This document shows positions 8,181 through 17,586 of a DNA stretch of 64,000 nucleotides, piece by piece (within the stretch, counting starts at the first letter, position 1; every line of letters starts with the position of its first letter). The translations under genes and the position numbers were made by a program. Origin of the DNA: Nodosilinea sp. P-1105 (GTDB taxonomy: Bacteria; Cyanobacteriota; Cyanobacteriia; Phormidesmidales; Phormidesmidaceae); contig NZ_SMDQ01000029.1 of assembly GCF_012911975.1 (NCBI RefSeq), positions 1 to 64,000 on the forward strand, in the 5' to 3' direction. The notes under the pieces are model-generated. The model saw only the letters and a list, made by a program, of their open reading frames with translations, made no database searches and was not told the DNA's origin.

Positions 8181-8822
8181 ATGGACTTTGAGCAGGCGAT
8201 CGCCGCCGTCAACGCCACGTTAAAAGCCCACTGCGATCGCTCCCTCACCGACCTAGAGATCGATCTACTGCGCGGTGCTTGGGACAACCGCACCTATGAG
8301 CAAATCGCCGCCGCATCCGGCTATTCCCTCAACTACCTGCAGCGCGACTTTGGCCCCCGGTTTTGGAATCGGCTGAGCGAGGTGTACGGTCGCAAGGTGA
8401 GTAAGGTCAATGCCCGGGCGGTGCTGTCGAAGGGGGTAGGGGAAAGTGGGAGAGTGGATGAGTGGGAGAGTGGGAAGGCAGGGAGTAGGAGCACCCTATC
8501 ACCCCATCACCCCATCACCCCCTCTCCCCATCCCCCCCTCTCCCCTGATGGGGCGGCAGGCAGAGTGGGCGGTGCTGCGGCAGTGGGGTGAGGGGCTGTG
8601 GCAACCAACAGCTCCAAACACTGCCCGACCCGTCATGTTACTGACTGGGGAGCCGGGCATTGGCAAAACCCGCCTATTGGAAGAACTCAGCGGCGCGGCC
8701 CAGGGTCACCGGGCTCAGGTGCTGTGGGGGAGCGGCTTTGCGACGGAGATGATGCGCCCTTACGGCATCTGCTAGATGACATCCAGTGGCTGGATGAGGC
8801 CTCGTCGGCGACGCCTGAGTGA
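8181..8822 (+). pseudogene. Broken HTH plus P-loop ATPase (STAND-like) gene
   Basis: The intact first part, MDFEQAIAAVNATLKAHCDR then SLTDLEIDLLRGAWDNRTYE and GYSLNYLQRDFGPRFWNRLS, is the N-terminal helix-turn-helix module that in cyanobacteria precedes NB-ARC, AAA-like or vWA-MoxR-associated signalling domains. A heptamer tract (8440-8555) then interrupts the frame. Downstream, another frame gives MGRQAEWAVLRQWGEGLW and the Walker A motif LLTGEPGIGKTRLLEEL, and a third frame ends with HLLDDIQWLDEASS, a Walker B-like segment, at 8822. The rest of the ATPase and any sensor domain are gone. Regulator or conflict-type ATPase is inferred from the family. Confidence 0.7.
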
Positions 8823-8924
8823 ATTACCTGCTGAAAGATTAGAGTCATATGGGGAATCCTAGGGGTTAGTCCCATAGCACTCCCTAACGTTTGCTGCAGC
8901 AACCTGTTGCTATGACCCTTGCCC

Positions 8925-9524
8925 ATGACCCTTTCTTTCGACAAACTCCTGCACTTTGTCACCGGTCTAGCCATGGGCGTCGGCTTCTGGTGGTGGCTAG
9001 AACGCTATGCCAAGCAGGCTGCCCGCTCGATTAACCCGCTGATTTTCCTGATCATGCTGATTTGGGGCGCCAGCGGGTTGTTCTTTTTCCGCAAGCTGGG
9101 CATTCCCCTGCTTAGCGGCACCTTCTTCTACATGGCTGTTCCTGATTGGGATATTCCTTTGTATGACGCCACCGGCCTGCGGTTCTTGATCCACCGGAGC
9201 TGGCTGTTTCATTCTGTGCTGTTGCCGATGGGATTGCTGGGGGGATGGTTCTGGTGCAGCCAGCAGCGGTACGTTAGCCCGTGGCAGCGGACTGGTGTTA
9301 ACCTGCTGCGTGACGGGGCCATTGGCCTGTCTGTGGGCATGAGTGCCCATCTGGTCTGGGATGCCTTGCTGTCGTCCTTGAAGCGGGGCTTTTATATTCG
9401 AGGTTTTGGCGGATCTGCGTCTTACCTGTGGTTGTTTGTTAACCTAGCGATCGGCATTGGCGTACCCCTATTGATTGCCTGGAGTATGCGTCCCACTCGG
9501 TCCAGCCAGCGTTCGATGGATTAA
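8925..9524 (+). CDS. YdjM-like membrane-bound metal-dependent hydrolase
   Basis: I start at the ATG at 8925 (199 residues); a TTG two codons earlier is in frame. Four to five membrane segments are visible, around residues 10-27, 36-55, 100-118, 135-155 and 175-195. Metal-ligand-type residues fit the DUF457/YdjM family: LHFVTG at the N-terminus, AVPDWDIPLYD in the middle, LIHRSWLFHSVLLP, and MSAHLVWDAL with a late His and Asp. Members are inner-membrane proteins thought to be hydrolases, substrate unknown. It stands alone, 66 bases before the next small membrane gene. Confidence 0.7.
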   Translation: MTLSFDKLLHFVTGLAMGVGFWWWLERYAKQAARSINPLIFLIMLIWGASGLFFFRKLGIPLLSGTFFYMAVPDWDIPLYDATGLRFLIHRSWLFHSVLLPMGLLGGWFWCSQQRYVSPWQRTGVNLLRDGAIGLSVGMSAHLVWDALLSSLKRGFYIRGFGGSASYLWLFVNLAIGIGVPLLIAWSMRPTRSSQRSMD

Positions 9525-9590
9525 CTCTGATTGACTCTACTCTAATCAACGCCGTTTGCTTCTATAGCTAATTTTATTTAAGAGGTCACT

Positions 9591-9932
9591 ATGCGATTTT
9601 TGACATATCTCCTAGGCATTGCCTTGATTTTGTTAGGGGTTTATTTCCTGGGCAACAACATTATCTTTACCACCCGAGCCTATCCCTGGTGGCGGGGCGT
9701 TGCCGCCGATCTATCGGTACTGTCTCTGTGCGTGGGGGTGTTTGCCCTTGTGTTTTTGCCTTCCAGCCTCAAGGACCTGGGGTGGCTGGCGGTGGCCTTT
9801 GGGATTGTCTGTGTGTTTGTCAGCAGCCGCGCCATCTTGAACCCAACCAGCTTGTGGCAACTGTTTCTATCCCTAACCTCCATGGGCTTTGGCTATAAGT
9901 TGCTGATGTCCCGAGGTCGATACTTCTATTAA
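9591..9932 (+). CDS. Small four-helix membrane protein, function unknown
   Basis: This 113-residue hydrophobic protein has four predicted membrane segments: residues 4-25 (LTYLLGIALILLGVYFLG), 40-60 (LSVLSLCVGVFALVFLP), 65-82 (LGWLAVAFGIVCVFVS) and 91-105. Short polar loops include YPWWRG. I do not recognise the family. GAGG sits 8 bases before the ATG as ribosome binding site. It follows the YdjM-like gene by 66 bases in the same direction and may share its transcript. Confidence 0.6.
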   Translation: MRFLTYLLGIALILLGVYFLGNNIIFTTRAYPWWRGVAADLSVLSLCVGVFALVFLPSSLKDLGWLAVAFGIVCVFVSSRAILNPTSLWQLFLSLTSMGFGYKLLMSRGRYFY

Positions 9933-10040
9933 ATCCATTGTTTTAAATAAATCGGTTAAATCGGTCTTTGGACGTATCGTGAGTGCCGACGACCCTTGGT
10001 AGGGTTGTGGTAGCGTATCTAGCACTCCTACTGGCAAACC

Positions 10041-11882
10041 ATGATGGCCAATACAGATTTGCAGATCGGAGCCGTTTTGCAAGCCGACCAGCGCTGTCGA
10101 TTTGGGCTGTGGGGGCCAGAACTCCAGTCGGTTGAGTTGCAGCTGCTGTTGCCTCAGGCGGTGACGGTGCCCCTGAAGCCCGGCGATCGCGGTTTCTGGT
10201 CAGTGACTGTGGATGGCGTCGCCCCAGGTACCCAATACCGCTATCGGCTCAACGGCGACAGCGCCTATCCCGACCCCGCCAGCCAGTACCAGCCCCAGGG
10301 GGTACATGGCCCGTCAGCGGTAGTGGATCACAGCGCCTACGACTGGGGGGATGGGGCTTGGGGCAACATTCCGTTGCCAGACTACGTAATCTATGAGCTG
10401 CATGTGGGCACGTTTACCCCCCAGGGTAGCTTCGAGGCTGCGATCGCCCGATTGCCCGACCTGAAAGCCCTGGGCATTAGCGCCATTGAGATCATGCCAG
10501 TGGCCCAGTTTCCCGGCCAGCGCAACTGGGGCTACGACGGCGTCTTTCCCTACGCGGTGCAAACCAGCTACGGCGGTCCTGCAGGGCTGAAGCGCCTGGT
10601 GGATGCCTGCCACCAGCAAGGATTGGCGGTGATTTTGGATGTGGTCTACAACCACTTTGGCCCCGAAGGCAACTACAGCGGCTGCTATGGCCCCTACATC
10701 ACCCAGAAATACAACACCCCCTGGGGTGGGGCGATCAACTTTGATGACGCCTGGTGTGACGGGGTGCGCCAGTTTGTGGTGCAAAACGCCCTCTACTGGT
10801 TGCGGCACTACCACATTGATGGGTTGCGGCTAGATGCCATCCACGCCATTTACGACTTTGGGGCCAAGCACCTGCTGGCGGAGATGGCCGAGGCCGTGGC
10901 CGCCCTGTCCGCCCAGCTCCACAAACCTCATTACCTGATTGCCGAAAGCGACCTGAACGACAGTCGCATCCTGCGTCCCGCAGAGCAAGGGGGCTACGGC
11001 ATCGACGCCCAGTGGAGCGACGACTTTCACCACGCCCTGCACACCCTGCTGACCCAGGAAGACAATGGCTATTACCAGGACTTTGGCTCCTGTCAGGCGC
11101 TGGCTAAAGCCCTCCGCGATCGCTACGTTTATAACGGCACCTATTCCCCCTTTCGTCGCCGTCGTCACGGTAACAGCGCCACCGATTTGCCCACCACCCA
11201 GTTTGTCGTCTGCGCCCAAAACCACGACCAGGTGGGTAACCGCATGTTAGGGGAACGCCTGTCCCAACTGGTGCCCTTTGAAGCCCTGAAGCTGGCGGCA
11301 GCCGTGACCTTGACCTCCCCCTTCGTGCCCCTGCTGTTTATGGGGGAAGAGTATGGCGAAACTGCCCCATTTCTCTACTTCATCGACCACGGGGATCCCG
11401 ACCTGGTGCAGGCGGTGTTCCAGGGACGAAAGCGGGAATTCAAAGACTTCCATGCCATTGGGGAACCACCTCCCGCCCACGAAGAGGCGACGTTTCAGCA
11501 ATCGACCTTGAACTGGGATCTGCGCCACCAAGGCCACCATAAAACCCTCTGGCAGTATTATCAGCAACTGTTAACCCTGCGAAAGCAGCTGAAACTAGGA
11601 GCACCCGCTTGGGCAGACGATATGCAGGTCGGCTATGACGATGCCAAAGGGTTGGTGTATTACCAGCGATCGCTACCCCAAGGCTCCGTACTCGTGGTGA
11701 TGAATTTTAACCCCACCCAAAGCGCGATCGCGGTTGCGCCCCCCCGCCAGCCCTGGTATTTAGGAATTGACTCCGCCACCGCCGCCTGGCAAGGCCCCGG
11801 CTCCTCACTCCCCCCCGCGATCGCAGTCTCCCAAACCATCGTCCTCGCTCCCCTGAGTTTTGCCCTTTATAAAAGAAATTGA
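10041..11882 (+). CDS. treZ: Malto-oligosyltrehalose trehalohydrolase
   Basis: TreZ releases trehalose from maltooligosyl trehalose made by TreY, the second step of trehalose synthesis from glycogen. The 613-residue protein has an N-terminal E-set/CBM48 domain (about residues 5-95), a GH13 barrel starting near YVIYELHVGTFTPQGSF (residue 115), and a C-terminal beta domain from about 520. Catalytic signatures are GLRLDAIHAIYD (nucleophile Asp near residue 264), LIAESDLND (acid/base Glu near 302) and AQNHDQVGNR (transition-state Asp near 396). EIMPVAQFPGQRNWGYDG is diagnostic of TreZ. treY follows 258 bases later. The frame opens with two adjacent ATGs. Cytoplasmic. Confidence 0.96.
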   Translation: MMANTDLQIGAVLQADQRCRFGLWGPELQSVELQLLLPQAVTVPLKPGDRGFWSVTVDGVAPGTQYRYRLNGDSAYPDPASQYQPQGVHGPSAVVDHSAYDWGDGAWGNIPLPDYVIYELHVGTFTPQGSFEAAIARLPDLKALGISAIEIMPVAQFPGQRNWGYDGVFPYAVQTSYGGPAGLKRLVDACHQQGLAVILDVVYNHFGPEGNYSGCYGPYITQKYNTPWGGAINFDDAWCDGVRQFVVQNALYWLRHYHIDGLRLDAIHAIYDFGAKHLLAEMAEAVAALSAQLHKPHYLIAESDLNDSRILRPAEQGGYGIDAQWSDDFHHALHTLLTQEDNGYYQDFGSCQALAKALRDRYVYNGTYSPFRRRRHGNSATDLPTTQFVVCAQNHDQVGNRMLGERLSQLVPFEALKLAAAVTLTSPFVPLLFMGEEYGETAPFLYFIDHGDPDLVQAVFQGRKREFKDFHAIGEPPPAHEEATFQQSTLNWDLRHQGHHKTLWQYYQQLLTLRKQLKLGAPAWADDMQVGYDDAKGLVYYQRSLPQGSVLVVMNFNPTQSAIAVAPPRQPWYLGIDSATAAWQGPGSSLPPAIAVSQTIVLAPLSFALYKRN

Positions 11883-12006
11883 AGAAGGCAGAAGGGCGTA
11901 GCCCGTGCGCAGCAGAACGAAGAACGAAAAGAGACTGAAGGTTCACAATATCCTGCGGAAAGGGCAAAGCCCAGCAATTTTTTTCTTTAGCAGGGCTGCA
12001 TGAACA

Positions 12007-12140
12007 AATTCAAAATTAAAAATTCAAACCCAAACTCAAAATCCAAAATCCAAAATTCAAACCCAAAACTCCCCCACCTCCCCCACCTCCCCCACCTCCC
12101 CCACCTCCACCTCCCCACCTCCCCCACTCCCCCTCCCCCC
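12007..12140. repeat. Composite heptamer tract ending at the treY start codon
   Basis: An A-rich half with units such as AAAATTC and AAAATCC (12007-12068) is followed by a C-rich half with units such as CCCCCACCT and CCCCACT (12069-12140). The last C is directly followed by the treY ATG. The frame is open through the tract, so an N-terminal extension of 47 low-complexity residues is formally possible. The preceding gap (11883-12006) contains a degenerate GGCAGAAGGGCGTAGCCCGT repeat also seen near 61645. Confidence 0.85.
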
Positions 12141-14954
12141 ATGCACATCCCCCTCGCCACCTACCGCCTCCAGTTCAACCCCACCTTCGGCTTTGACGCC
12201 GCCCAAGACATCTTGGATTACCTCCAGACCCTGGGCATTTCCGACATTTACGCTTCTCCCATTTTCAAGGCCCGAGCTGGCAGTACCCACGGCTACGATG
12301 TGGTAGACCCCACTCAGCTCAACCCAGAACTGGGGGGAGAAGAGGCCTTTGGGGCGCTAATTGAGGCAGTGCAGCAGCGCGGTATGGGCTGGCTGCAAGA
12401 TATTGTCCCCAATCATATGGCTTATGACAGCGAAAACCCGCTGTTGATGGATATTCTGGAGCATGGACCCCACTCTGAATACAGCGACTACTTTGATGTG
12501 GAGTGGGAGCACCCCTTCGACGATTTCCGGGGCAAGTTGTTGGCGCCCTTATTGGGGGATTTCTACGGTCGCTGCCTGGAACGAGGAGAGCTGAGCCTGG
12601 ACTATGACGAAGACGGGCTCACTGTTAACTACTACGACCTCTGGATTCCCCTGCGAATCGAGTCCTACGCTCAATTTTTGACCCACGATATGGATCGCCT
12701 GGCTCGCTCCCTGGGCCGCAGCGATCCCGACTTTGTGAAGCTGTTGGGCATTCTCTACATGCTCAAAAATCTGTCTGGTGAAACCACGGGGCGCGAACGC
12801 AAGGACCAGGCCCAGTTCATCAAGGAACTGCTATGGGAACTGTACAACGGCAACGAGGCGGTGCGGGACTTTATTCAGCACAATTTGGCTCTGTTTAATG
12901 GGGAAACCGACACCAGCAGCGATCGCTACGACTTACTCGACGATCTACTTGCCGATCAGTTCTTTCGCTTGGCCTTTTGGAAGGTGGGAGCCGAAGAACT
13001 CAACTATCGCCGTTTTTTTACGGTCAATGAACTGATCTGTCTGCGCATTGAAGACATTAAGGTGTTCCAGAAGACCCACTCATTGATCGCCCATTTAGTC
13101 AAAGCTGGCCAGATTCAGGGGCTGCGCATTGACCACCTGGACGGTCTCTACGACCCAGACCATTACCTGCGACGGCTGCGCACCAAATGCGGCGACGACA
13201 TCTACGTGGTGGTAGAAAAAATTCTGGAGCGAGAGGAAACCCTACCGGAGGATTGGCCGATTCAGGGCACCAGCGGCTACGACTTTTTGAACCAGGTGAA
13301 TGGCCTGTTTTGCCAGCGAGCCCATGCCAAGGCCTTTGATGCCATCTACCGACGGCAGGTGGTCCACACCCCCGACTATGAGGCCTGGGTGGTGGATAAG
13401 AAACGGTTGATTGCCGCTACCAATTTGGTGGGGGATGTGGATAATCTGGGCCATTTGCTCAAGGGCATTGCTGGAAAGTACCGCTACGGACGCGACTTTA
13501 CCCTCAGTGGCTTACGTAAGGCAATTTTAGAGGTGCTGGTGCAATTTCCGGTGTATTGCACCTATATCAATAGCGCCGAGGTCAGCGATCGCGATCGCGC
13601 CTACATCCAGCAGGCGGTGGCCAAAGCCCACAAGCGGATTCCCCAGTTGCAAAATGAACTGGCCTTTGTGGAAAAGGTCTTAACCCTGGACTACGAAGAT
13701 GTGCTCACCGAGGAAGACCAGGCCGAGTGGCTGCACTTCGCCATGCGGTTTCAGCAGTTTTCTGGGCCACTGATGGCCAAGGGCCTAGAAGATACCCTGT
13801 TCTACGTCTACAACCGGCTGATTTCCCTCAACGAAGTGGGGGGCGATCCCGGCACCTTTGGGGTCACCGCTGCAGAGTTCCACCAGTACAACCAGCGGCA
13901 GCTGGCCCAATGGCCCCATACCCTCAACGCCTCCTCGACCCACGACACCAAGCGCAGCGAAGATGTGCGCGCTCGGCTGAATGTGCTGTCCGAAATTCCT
14001 CAGGAGTGGGACCAGCAGGTGCAGCACTGGCAGCAGTTGAACCAGTCCCATAAGCTGGTGACCCACAAGCGCACCATCCCCGACCCCAACAACGAATACT
14101 TTCTCTACCAAACCCTGGTGGGGGCCTTTCCCTTTGGCGACGATCCCCAGGAGTACCAGACCTTTGTGGAGCGAATCAAAGCCTATGTGGTCAAGGCGGT
14201 GCGCGAAGCCAAGGTGTACACCGCCTGGCTCCGCCCGGATACGGAGTACGAAGAGGGATTTGTCACCTTTGTGGAGCGAATTTTAGACAGCTCTGGAAAA
14301 AATAAATTCCTGACCGAATTTTGCCCTTTCCAGCAAAAGATTGCTGAATATGGCATCTATAATTCCCTCTCCCAAACCCTGCTGAAGCTGACAGCCCCTG
14401 GGGTGCCCGACCTGTACCAGGGCACCGAACTGTGGGACTTTAGCCTGGTGGACCCAGACAATCGTCGCCCGGTTAACTATGACGAGCGGCTGTCCTTTTT
14501 GCAGGAAATTCAGCGCCGTTGCCAGACCGATCTAAAAAGCCTGCTGGGGGATCTGAAGGCGACCCGCCATGATGGTCGCCTGAAGCTGTTTTTGATTACC
14601 CGCGCCCTGGCAGCCCGGCGACAGTATCAGGCGGTGTTCGAGCGAGGCGATTATCAACCGATTTCGGTGGAAGGGGAACAAGCTGATCACATTGTGGCCT
14701 TTTCTAGAACCTATAAAGGGCAAAGCGCGATCGCCGTTGTGCCCCGGTTTTTGACCCGTCTGATTACCCCCGACCAAGACCCCTATGGCAAAGCTGTCTG
14801 GGGCGACACCAGCCTGGTGCTACCCGCTGGCCTCAAAGGCCCCTGGCAAGACGCCCTCACGGATGTAAAGCATCGGGATCAGTCGCGGTTGCCCATCGCC
14901 AAGATTTTGCAAACCTTTCCCGCCGCTCTACTCGTTCCGGCCAAGAGCCGCTAA
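12141..14954 (+). CDS. treY: Maltooligosyl trehalose synthase
   Basis: TreY converts the reducing-end alpha-1,4 linkage of maltodextrins to alpha,alpha-1,1, giving the TreZ substrate. I start at the ATG at 12141 (937 residues) because homologues begin with the segment IPLATYRLQFNPTFGFDAA; the upstream frame is repeat sequence. GH13 features are SDIYASPIFKARAGSTHGYD (residues about 33-52), DIVPNHMAYDSENP, GLRIDHLDGLYDP (nucleophile Asp near 331), VVVEKILEREETLP (acid/base Glu near 359) and STHDTKRSEDVRAR near 600. The ending GVPDLYQGTELWDFSLVDPD is diagnostic. Length is typical. No Shine-Dalgarno sequence is possible in the C-rich leader. It works with treZ upstream and the trehalase downstream. 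Confidence 0.96.
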   Translation: MHIPLATYRLQFNPTFGFDAAQDILDYLQTLGISDIYASPIFKARAGSTHGYDVVDPTQLNPELGGEEAFGALIEAVQQRGMGWLQDIVPNHMAYDSENPLLMDILEHGPHSEYSDYFDVEWEHPFDDFRGKLLAPLLGDFYGRCLERGELSLDYDEDGLTVNYYDLWIPLRIESYAQFLTHDMDRLARSLGRSDPDFVKLLGILYMLKNLSGETTGRERKDQAQFIKELLWELYNGNEAVRDFIQHNLALFNGETDTSSDRYDLLDDLLADQFFRLAFWKVGAEELNYRRFFTVNELICLRIEDIKVFQKTHSLIAHLVKAGQIQGLRIDHLDGLYDPDHYLRRLRTKCGDDIYVVVEKILEREETLPEDWPIQGTSGYDFLNQVNGLFCQRAHAKAFDAIYRRQVVHTPDYEAWVVDKKRLIAATNLVGDVDNLGHLLKGIAGKYRYGRDFTLSGLRKAILEVLVQFPVYCTYINSAEVSDRDRAYIQQAVAKAHKRIPQLQNELAFVEKVLTLDYEDVLTEEDQAEWLHFAMRFQQFSGPLMAKGLEDTLFYVYNRLISLNEVGGDPGTFGVTAAEFHQYNQRQLAQWPHTLNASSTHDTKRSEDVRARLNVLSEIPQEWDQQVQHWQQLNQSHKLVTHKRTIPDPNNEYFLYQTLVGAFPFGDDPQEYQTFVERIKAYVVKAVREAKVYTAWLRPDTEYEEGFVTFVERILDSSGKNKFLTEFCPFQQKIAEYGIYNSLSQTLLKLTAPGVPDLYQGTELWDFSLVDPDNRRPVNYDERLSFLQEIQRRCQTDLKSLLGDLKATRHDGRLKLFLITRALAARRQYQAVFERGDYQPISVEGEQADHIVAFSRTYKGQSAIAVVPRFLTRLITPDQDPYGKAVWGDTSLVLPAGLKGPWQDALTDVKHRDQSRLPIAKILQTFPAALLVPAKSR

Positions 14955-14986
14955 GCTGTAACTGTAGAAGTTAAGCTTTGTAACCA

Positions 14987-16543
14987 GTGAAAATATCTGC
15001 TCCTGCCCCTGCCAGCGAGATCACCCCCTGGCAGATTCATGCTGTTCGTCACTACATCAAGACCTCCTGGCAGACCCTGTCGCGCTCCCTCAGCCATGTG
15101 CTAGAAGCCGCTCAGGATGAGAAGATCGACCATACCCCCGATACCCCTTGGCCCGTCTACATTTCGGCCCAGGAAGATCGTTACACCGTAGAAGATGCGC
15201 TGCTGAACGTACTCAGCCAGGACGAATTCGCCCAAATTGAACTGCGGGTGCTGCCTGCAGACTACGACCAAATTACTGACCACGGGCTGCTGTACCTACC
15301 CCACGACTACGTGGTGCCCGGTGGTCGGTTCAACGAAATGTACGGTTGGGATAGCTATTTCATTCTGCTGGGGCTGCTGCGGGATGGGGAGCTGCTGATG
15401 GCCAAAAGCATGGTGGATCAGTTTATCTACCAGGTGCAGCACTATGGCACCGTGCTCAACGCCAACCGCACCTATATGCTTAACCGCTCCCAACCACCAG
15501 TGCTGTCGTTAATGGCGATGGCGGTGTTCGAGCAGACGGGCGATCGCGACTGGCTGCACTCGCTGCTGCCAGTACTAGAGCGCTACTACTACTACTGGAT
15601 GGTGCCCCCCCACTTTAACCCAGTCACCGGGCTCTCCCATTACCATGCCCTGGGCCATGGCCCAGCCCCTGAGGTGGTCAGTTCCGAGCGGGATGAAGCC
15701 GGTCGCACCCACTACGATCGAGTGCGAGAGTATTTCCGAGAGCACTCGATCGACGATTACGATGTCAGCCTGTTCTATGACGCCGAGGCCGACGAGTTGA
15801 CCGAACTGTATTACCAGGGCGATCGCTCCATGCGCGAGTCAGGCTTTGACATTACCAATCGGTTTGGTCCCTTCAGTGCCGACATCATTCATCATGCCCC
15901 GGTCTGTCTCAACGTGCTGCTCTACCAAATGGAGCAGGACATGGCTGAGTGCTATCAGATTCTGGAGCACAATTGGGAAGCCAAAATTTGGCACGCCCGG
16001 GCCCAGCGTCGCCATCAACTAATCGACCAATACCTTTGGGATGAAGAGGCCGGGCTATATTTTGACTACAACCCCCATACTGGTCAGCGCCGCCCCTACG
16101 AGTTTGTCACCACCTTCATGCCCCTGTGGGCGGGGATCGCCTCTCCCCATCAGGCTAAGCGGGTTGTCGATAACCTGGGAAAATTTGAAGCCCCCGGTGG
16201 CCTGCTCACCAGCACCCATGTTTCTGGTAACCAGTGGGATGCCCCCTTTGGCTGGGCACCGCTGCAATGGTTTGCCGTCGGTGGCCTAGAGCGTACGGGC
16301 TATGGTGCTGATGCCCGCCGCATCGCTGCCAAGTTTGTCCACATGGCGGTGCAAGAGTTTGAGAAAACCGGCACCCTGGTGGAAAAGTATGACGTCGAGC
16401 GTTGCTCGGCCAATGTCTCCGATGAAATTCAGTTCGGCTACAGCTCCAACGAAATTGGTTTCGGCTGGACCAATGGGGTGGTGTCGGAATTTCTGGATCT
16501 GCTGGAGCGACGACCCCAAACCTGGTCTGATCAGGCCGCTTAG
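14987..16543 (+). CDS. treH: GH37 trehalase
   Basis: This enzyme hydrolyses trehalose to two glucose. Both GH37 signatures are present: VPGGRFNEMYGWDSYF near residue 108 and GNQWDAPFGWAPLQWF near 413. The late SSNEIGFGWTNGVVSEFLDL and EKYDVE are also typical. The 518 residues match cytoplasmic-type trehalases; no signal peptide is seen. The start is a GTG at 14987, 32 bases after treY, so the three genes can be read as one unit. Adjacent synthesis and hydrolysis genes resemble the treZ-treY-treH cluster known from Nostoc/Anabaena, where trehalase limits trehalose pools during hydration and drought. Confidence 0.93.
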   Translation: MKISAPAPASEITPWQIHAVRHYIKTSWQTLSRSLSHVLEAAQDEKIDHTPDTPWPVYISAQEDRYTVEDALLNVLSQDEFAQIELRVLPADYDQITDHGLLYLPHDYVVPGGRFNEMYGWDSYFILLGLLRDGELLMAKSMVDQFIYQVQHYGTVLNANRTYMLNRSQPPVLSLMAMAVFEQTGDRDWLHSLLPVLERYYYYWMVPPHFNPVTGLSHYHALGHGPAPEVVSSERDEAGRTHYDRVREYFREHSIDDYDVSLFYDAEADELTELYYQGDRSMRESGFDITNRFGPFSADIIHHAPVCLNVLLYQMEQDMAECYQILEHNWEAKIWHARAQRRHQLIDQYLWDEEAGLYFDYNPHTGQRRPYEFVTTFMPLWAGIASPHQAKRVVDNLGKFEAPGGLLTSTHVSGNQWDAPFGWAPLQWFAVGGLERTGYGADARRIAAKFVHMAVQEFEKTGTLVEKYDVERCSANVSDEIQFGYSSNEIGFGWTNGVVSEFLDLLERRPQTWSDQAA

Positions 16544-16715
16544 ATTGAGCCGGGAGTCAGGGTCGGCCTGATTCAACTGCGAGTCGAGCAACATAACCCA
16601 GCCACGTCATTTTACCTATCGAACTGGGATTAGCATGGGCAGACTGGAGGCTAGAATGGCGTCAGGTGCGGCGATCGCCCCATCACCTTTTGTGCCGATG
16701 CAGAGGTCAACCCAA

Positions 16716-17279
16716 ATGGTACAAACACCATCTAAAACACTGTCCTTGGCGGAATTCCTGCAATTGCCAGAAACGAAGCCTGCCAGGGAATACGTTGATG
16801 GCAAAGTTATACAGAAGCCAATGCCCCAAGGAAAGCACAGCGTGCTTCAGGGAGAACTTGTACCTGCTATCAATGGGGCGGTGAAATCCAGACGTATTGC
16901 TCGGGCATTTCCTGAGCTACGCAGTACCTTGGGGGGGCGTTCAACCGTTCCTGACATTGCAGTATTTCTTTGGGATCGGATTCCCCGCGATCAGAATGGA
17001 GAGGTTGCCAACACATTTCCTATTGCGCCGGACTGGACCATTGAAATCCTGTCTCCTGATCAAAGTCAAACTAAGGGGATAAAAAATATTCTTCACTGTC
17101 TACGCCATGGAACCCAAGTAGGCTGGTTAATCGATCCGGATGAGCAAACTGTGTTTGTCTATTTTCCAAAGCAAGAGCCTGAAGTACTGGACGAGCCAGA
17201 TGACGTTATTCCTGTGCCGTCATTTGCAAGGGATTTAAAGCTAACAATCAAAGACTTGTTTGCTTGGTTATTGGATTAG
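16716..17279 (+). CDS. Uma2 family putative endonuclease
   Basis: The frame opens at 16635 but I place the start at the ATG at 16716 (187 residues), just before TPSKTLSLAEFLQLPETKPA, where the family begins. Uma2 hallmarks are REYVDGKVIQKPMPQGKHS, STVPDIAVFLWDRIP (core Asp), APDWTIEILSPDQSQTKGIK (core Glu then Lys region) and GTQVGWLIDPDEQTVFVY. The spacing agrees with the PD-(D/E)XK-like nuclease fold. It sits between trehalose genes without obvious functional relation. Biological role of the family is unknown. Confidence 0.85.
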   Translation: MVQTPSKTLSLAEFLQLPETKPAREYVDGKVIQKPMPQGKHSVLQGELVPAINGAVKSRRIARAFPELRSTLGGRSTVPDIAVFLWDRIPRDQNGEVANTFPIAPDWTIEILSPDQSQTKGIKNILHCLRHGTQVGWLIDPDEQTVFVYFPKQEPEVLDEPDDVIPVPSFARDLKLTIKDLFAWLLD

Positions 17280-17283
17280 GCCT

Positions 17284-17472
17284 ATGGCTTTTGCGATTCC
17301 CTCTGGAACGGCACAGCCGAACGAACAGCACCTACAACAACAGCCGCCCAGCGTTGACCAGTTCCTCGCTCGTTATGGTGATGACAACCGTTCCGAACTG
17401 ATTGATGGAGAGTATGACATTCAGCCGCTTCGAGGTAACGAGAGAGCATCTCTCCGACCTTCCCAGAGTTGA
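17284..17472 (+). pseudogene. N-terminal fragment of another Uma2 gene
   Basis: Starting at the ATG at 17284, 4 bases after the previous stop, the frame reads SVDQFLARYGDDNRSELIDG, the usual N-terminal block of a second Uma2 subtype, then leaves homology and stops after 62 residues. The nuclease core is absent. It is a truncated remnant, perhaps left from a tandem Uma2 pair. From its end to 17586 I see nothing else. Confidence 0.7.
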
Positions 17473-17586
17473 AATTAACGGCTGAACAGGTTTTGAGGGC
17501 TAGCAGGTAATCCAGCGTATTCACGCTGACATGACCTGAGATTAACGAAATGCTAACGGTTCAAAGCTGGGGCAGACCCGTTGGGT

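Noticed and set aside
12000..12140. N-terminal extension of TreY
   Set aside because: The extra 47 residues are encoded by heptamer repeats (LPHLPHLPH), while the conserved protein starts exactly at the ATG at 12141.
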